Source: Syntrophales bacterium
GTDB lineage: Bacteria > Desulfobacterota > Syntrophia > Syntrophales > UBA8958
NCBI GenBank assembly: GCA_023231165.1
Contig: JALNVY010000100.1
Span: 1 to 8,643, forward strand
Length of the DNA: 8,643 nucleotides
Reading direction: 5' to 3'
In this document: piece by piece, positions 5,950 to 8,643 of the stretch
How positions within the stretch are numbered: the first letter of the stretch is position 1
Layout: the number at the start of each line of letters is the position of its first letter
The notes under the pieces: model-generated
The model's input: the letters and a program-made list of their open reading frames with translations, nothing else
What the model was told of the DNA's origin: nothing
The model's database searches: none
Made by a program: the position numbers and the translations under genes

Positions 5950-7284
5950 ATGTCGTACGCAGAAGAGTACAAAAGTAAACTTGTTAGCCCGGAAGAAGCA
6001 GTGAAAGTGGTAAAGAGCGGAGACTGGATTGATTACGGATTCGGCCATACCAAGCCGGTTGGTCTGGACAATGCCCTTGCGGCCCGTAAGAATGAATTGA
6101 AGGATATCAATATTCGACATTGCTTGAGCTTGACCGCCCAGGCCTGCATCGAAGCCGATCCTGATGGGGAAGTCTTCACATTACAAAACTGGCATTTCTC
6201 TGGTTACGATCGCAAGAAACACGATCTTGGCCGCTGCTATTATCACCCCATGATCTTCCGCAATCAGCCGCTGTTCTACAGAAAGAGCATCAAGACTGTC
6301 GATGTGACCATGATCCGGGTTACCAAGATGGACAAAGACGGCTTTTTCAGCCTCCACATGGGCAATGCTGCGGTGCGCGCGGCGCTGGATGTTTCCAAGA
6401 AGATAATTCTCGAAGTGAATTCGCTTCTTCCCTGGGCGATGGGCGGCAGCGATGAGACCGTGCACATTTCGGAAGTCGACTACGTTGTCGAGTTTGAGTC
6501 CAAGTTAGAGGTCATCCCCCCCGCAGCCCCGACCGAGATCGACAAGCAGATCGCCTCCCACATTGTCCCCCTGATTCCCAACGGCGCCTGCATTCAGCTA
6601 GGCATCGGCGGTCTGCCCAACTATATCGGCAGCCAGCTTGCGGAATCGGATCTCCAGGATTTGGGTTGCCATACGGAAATGCTCGTTGACGCTTACTACC
6701 ACATGTACACGGCCGGCAAGCTGACCAACAAGAAGAAGGGCATCGACAAGAAAAAAAGCGCCTACGCCTTTGCCGCCGGCAGCCAGTTCCTCTATGACTG
6801 GATTGATATGAACCCCTCGTTGGCGTCCTATCCTGTTTCCTACACCAACGCCCCCCATATCATGTGCCAGAACGACAACATGATGTCCATCAACGCCTGT
6901 GTCGAGGTCGATCTGTTCGGCCAGGTTTCTTCCGAATCCTCAGGGCCGCGTCACATCAGCGGCACCGGCGGTCAGTTGGATTATGCAACGGGCGCCTACA
7001 TGTCCGATGGCGGGATGTCCTTCATCTGCTGCAACTCCTCCTACAAGGACAAAAAAACAGGCGACACCAAAACCAGGATCGTACCGATGCTGCCCCAAGG
7101 CTCTATCGTGACGGTGCCCCGCACCCAGTCCCACCTGATCGTGACCGAATACGGCGTAGCTGATCTGGCGGGCAAATCCACCTGGCAACGGGCGGAAGCG
7201 CTGATCAACATTGCCCATCCGGACTTACGTGAAGGGCTGGTCAAAGAAGCCGAAAAAATGAATATCTGGCGGAAAAAGTGTTAA
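5950..7284 (+). CDS. Acyl-CoA:acetate / 4-hydroxybutyrate CoA-transferase
   Basis: The 444-residue protein matches the acetyl-CoA hydrolase/transferase family (4-hydroxybutyrate and butyryl-CoA:acetate CoA-transferases, usually 430-450 residues). Visible motifs are GIGGLPN (218-224), H241-T-E243-M with E243 in the position of the catalytic glutamate that forms the covalent glutamyl-CoA intermediate, and GTGGQLDY (338-345) of the CoA site, followed by a typical end (VTEYGVADLAGKS, 398-410). The enzyme swaps CoA between an acyl-CoA and acetate in the cytoplasm, conserving the thioester bond at the last step of butyrate-type fermentation or the first step of fatty-acid activation in syntrophs. 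The exact acyl substrate cannot be read from sequence. The ATG has an excellent GAGGGAGGT six bases upstream. It is flanked by a long non-coding region and a strong terminator, so it is probably transcribed alone. Confidence 0.92.
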   Translation: MSYAEEYKSKLVSPEEAVKVVKSGDWIDYGFGHTKPVGLDNALAARKNELKDINIRHCLSLTAQACIEADPDGEVFTLQNWHFSGYDRKKHDLGRCYYHPMIFRNQPLFYRKSIKTVDVTMIRVTKMDKDGFFSLHMGNAAVRAALDVSKKIILEVNSLLPWAMGGSDETVHISEVDYVVEFESKLEVIPPAAPTEIDKQIASHIVPLIPNGACIQLGIGGLPNYIGSQLAESDLQDLGCHTEMLVDAYYHMYTAGKLTNKKKGIDKKKSAYAFAAGSQFLYDWIDMNPSLASYPVSYTNAPHIMCQNDNMMSINACVEVDLFGQVSSESSGPRHISGTGGQLDYATGAYMSDGGMSFICCNSSYKDKKTGDTKTRIVPMLPQGSIVTVPRTQSHLIVTEYGVADLAGKSTWQRAEALINIAHPDLREGLVKEAEKMNIWRKKC

Positions 7285-7366
7285 CAGCAAGAGTAACGGT
7301 AAATAATTATTTCATGCTGCGCTTGCAGCCGTGAATTAAACAAGTTAGAGATTAAATTTCAAGTGA

Positions 7367-7406
7367 AAAGCCCTGGGGCGATTTTTCCGCCCCAGGGCTT
7401 TCTTGT
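7367..7406 (+). terminator. Rho-independent terminator of the CoA-transferase gene
   Basis: A perfect 14-bp stem pairs 7367-7380 (aaagccctggggcg) with 7388-7401 around the 7-base loop atttttc, followed by tcttgt. It lies about 80 bp past the stop codon. It isolates the CoA-transferase transcript from nrdJ. A weaker dyad (tcttgt 7401-7406 with acaaga 7414-7419) sits at its right shoulder. Confidence 0.92.
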
Positions 7407-7453
7407 CTAGAAAACAAGACATAGAATTATCCCGATTTTTTTTAAATCTCCTG

Positions 7454-7482
7454 TTGACTTGTTCTGCATATTGTGGTTAATC
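7454..7482 (+). promoter_or_regulatory. Probable nrdJ promoter
   Basis: TTGACT (7454-7459) is a 5/6 match to the -35 consensus. At 17 bases it is followed by TTAATC (7477-7482), a weak -10 helped by an extended TGG just upstream. A 16-base spacing to GTTAAT is an alternative. Transcription would start near 7488, leaving a leader of about 70 bases, too short for a cobalamin riboswitch. The overlapping NrdR-like boxes strengthen the call. Confidence 0.5.
7461..7476. promoter_or_regulatory. NrdR box 1 (weaker half of a pair)
   Basis: This 16-mer shares CATATTGTG with box 2 and matches about 10 of 16 positions of the NrdR consensus ACACWATATATWGTGT. It occupies the spacer between the predicted -35 and -10 of nrdJ. 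Its start is exactly 32 bases from that of box 2, about three helical turns, the spacing usual for paired NrdR sites. NrdR is the zinc-finger/ATP-cone repressor of ribonucleotide reductase genes. Confidence 0.55.
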
Positions 7483-7492
7483 GTACACCATC

Positions 7493-7508
7493 ATACTACA
7501 TATTGTGT
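7493..7508. promoter_or_regulatory. NrdR box 2 (strong match)
   Basis: atactacatattgtgt matches the 16-bp NrdR consensus ACACWATATATWGTGT at 14 positions, counting W positions as matches. It lies just downstream of the predicted transcription start of nrdJ. Together with box 1 at a 32-bp offset it forms the two-site operator known from other ribonucleotide reductase promoters, where NrdR represses when dATP is high. Confidence 0.75.
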
Positions 7509-7555
7509 TTCATGCATTTAACTCACTTGTAATTATCACCGGGGGGAAAAAGAGA

Positions 7556-8643
7556 ATGAAAAAAAAGACTTCCACGCCGCCTATTCCTGAATTCACGAAA
7601 AATGCCCTGACCGTTCTGGAAAGACGTTATCTGAAACGGGATCAGGATGGGGCCGTTCTGGAGACGCCGTCACATATGCTCAGTCGTGTGGCCGGCGCCA
7701 TTGCCGCGGCGGATCGGAAATTCGACGCCAAGGCCGATACGAAGAAATTGGAAGACAGGTTTTACGATATGATGGCCCGCCTGGAATTTCTTCCCAATTC
7801 ACCCACCCTGATGAATGCGGGGCGGGAGTTGGGCCAATTGTCGGCCTGTTTTGTCCTGCCCGTCGGTGATTCCATGGAGGAAATATTCGATGCTGTGAAA
7901 TATACCGCCCTGATCCATAAATCAGGCGGTGGTACGGGCTTTTCCTTCTCCAGTTTACGACCGGCCAACGACGTGGTCTTGACGACCACGGGCATCTCCA
8001 GCGGCCCTATTTCCTTCATGCGGGTCTTCGATGTGGCCACGGAGACCATCAAGCAGGGCGGCACCCGCCGTGGCGCCAATATGGGCATCCTGCGAGTCGA
8101 TCATCCCGACATCATGGACTTTATCATGTGCAAGGCCGACAAGAAACAGTTGAACAATTTCAATATTTCCGTCGGTATAACGGAGGTTTTCATGATGGCT
8201 GTTGAAAAAGATGAGAATTATGACCTCATCAATCCGAGGAACGGCAAGGTTGCCGGAACTCTCAACGCCCGGAAGGTCTTCGACCGGATTGTCACGCAGG
8301 CCTGGGAAAATGGTGAGCCGGGCATCGTTTTTCTGGACCGCCTGAATCGGGACAATCCGACTCCTCATGTTGGAACCATTGAATCAACGAATCCTTGCGG
8401 CGAGCAACCCCTTCTTCCCTATGAGTCCTGTAATCTGGGGTCCATAAATCTGGGTAAAATGGTTAAAGACGGGCAAATTAACTGGGAGAAACTTAAAGAT
8501 GTGGTTCATCTTGCCGTTCATTTTCTCGATAATGTCGTGGAAGTAAATAAATATCCCCTTCCTCAGATCAGTGAGATGACACGGGGAAACAGGAAAATCG
8601 GTCTCGGAATTATGGGCTGGGCGGATATGCTGATTCTCCTTGA
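7556..8643 (+). CDS. nrdJ: Class II (adenosylcobalamin-dependent) ribonucleotide reductase, 5' part
   Basis: The first 362 codons are visible and the gene runs off the right end. The enzyme makes deoxyribonucleotides using a B12-generated thiyl radical, independently of oxygen. The catalytic signature N279-P-C281-G-E283-Q-P-L is present: C281 is the expected radical cysteine, with N279 and E283 at the active site. C98 (in SACFVLP) and C292 (in ESCNLGSINL) correspond to the redox pair that reduces the substrate. HKSGGGTGFSFSSLRP (121-136) and TRRGANMG (170-177) are further family blocks. The N-terminus goes directly into the reductase domain, so there is no N-terminal ATP-cone for dATP feedback. 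The ATG is preceded by GGGGGG about nine bases upstream. No second subunit gene is needed in this class. Transcriptional control by NrdR is suggested by two upstream boxes. Confidence 0.95.
   Translation, partial: MKKKTSTPPIPEFTKNALTVLERRYLKRDQDGAVLETPSHMLSRVAGAIAAADRKFDAKADTKKLEDRFYDMMARLEFLPNSPTLMNAGRELGQLSACFVLPVGDSMEEIFDAVKYTALIHKSGGGTGFSFSSLRPANDVVLTTTGISSGPISFMRVFDVATETIKQGGTRRGANMGILRVDHPDIMDFIMCKADKKQLNNFNISVGITEVFMMAVEKDENYDLINPRNGKVAGTLNARKVFDRIVTQAWENGEPGIVFLDRLNRDNPTPHVGTIESTNPCGEQPLLPYESCNLGSINLGKMVKDGQINWEKLKDVVHLAVHFLDNVVEVNKYPLPQISEMTRGNRKIGLGIMGWADMLILL

Noticed and set aside
7407..7555. Cobalamin riboswitch upstream of the B12-dependent reductase
   Set aside because: The leader is too short and there is no B12-box-like sequence; the signals present fit NrdR control.

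Overview
The window looks like chromosomal DNA from an anaerobic, probably syntrophic or fermentative member of the former Deltaproteobacteria (Desulfobacterota). A Syntrophus-like relative is my best guess. This is an inference from gene content: a sigma-54 regulator tail, a NapH/NapG-like polyferredoxin, an acyl-CoA:acetate CoA-transferase, a B12-dependent ribonucleotide reductase, and a repeat of the 'ggcttcgtaaaaa' type that I associate with such genomes. No 16S gene or other taxonomic marker is present.

Left part (1-1831). The last codons of an NtrC-type sigma-54 activator run in from the left. The gap to the next, convergent gene is almost filled by a 125-bp element with perfect 16-bp terminal inverted repeats, which supplies two bases of that gene's stop codon. 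The gene is a polytopic flippase-like protein (LPG synthase TM / UPF0104 family) on the minus strand. Upstream of it, also on the minus strand, a strong terminator follows a small exported membrane protein of unknown function. That small gene has a good Shine-Dalgarno and a sigma-54-like -24/-12 element.

Middle part (1832-4422). Two plus-strand genes 35 bp apart probably form an operon. The first is a Tat-exported DUF362 protein. The second is a membrane polyferredoxin that reads like NapH fused to NapG, with an internal twin-arginine/hydrophobic segment and 24 Fe-S-type cysteines in six ferredoxin motifs. Together they suggest a membrane electron-transfer module that moves electrons between the quinone pool or cytoplasm and a periplasmic partner. 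The substrate is unknown.

Right part (4423-8643). A convergent minus-strand gene encodes an unrecognised protein whose C-terminal half resembles a PD-(D/E)xK nuclease. A 445-bp AT-rich non-coding stretch follows. Next is a monocistronic CoA-transferase with a strong ribosome binding site and a 14-bp-stem terminator. The window ends inside nrdJ, the class II (adenosylcobalamin) ribonucleotide reductase. Its promoter region carries two NrdR-box-like palindromes 32 bp apart, one between -35 and -10 and one just past the predicted start, which is the classical repressor layout.

The most interesting points are the NapH-NapG fusion paired with a Tat-exported DUF362 protein, the orphan nuclease-like gene, the sigma-54-like promoter on a small secreted protein, and the paired NrdR sites.
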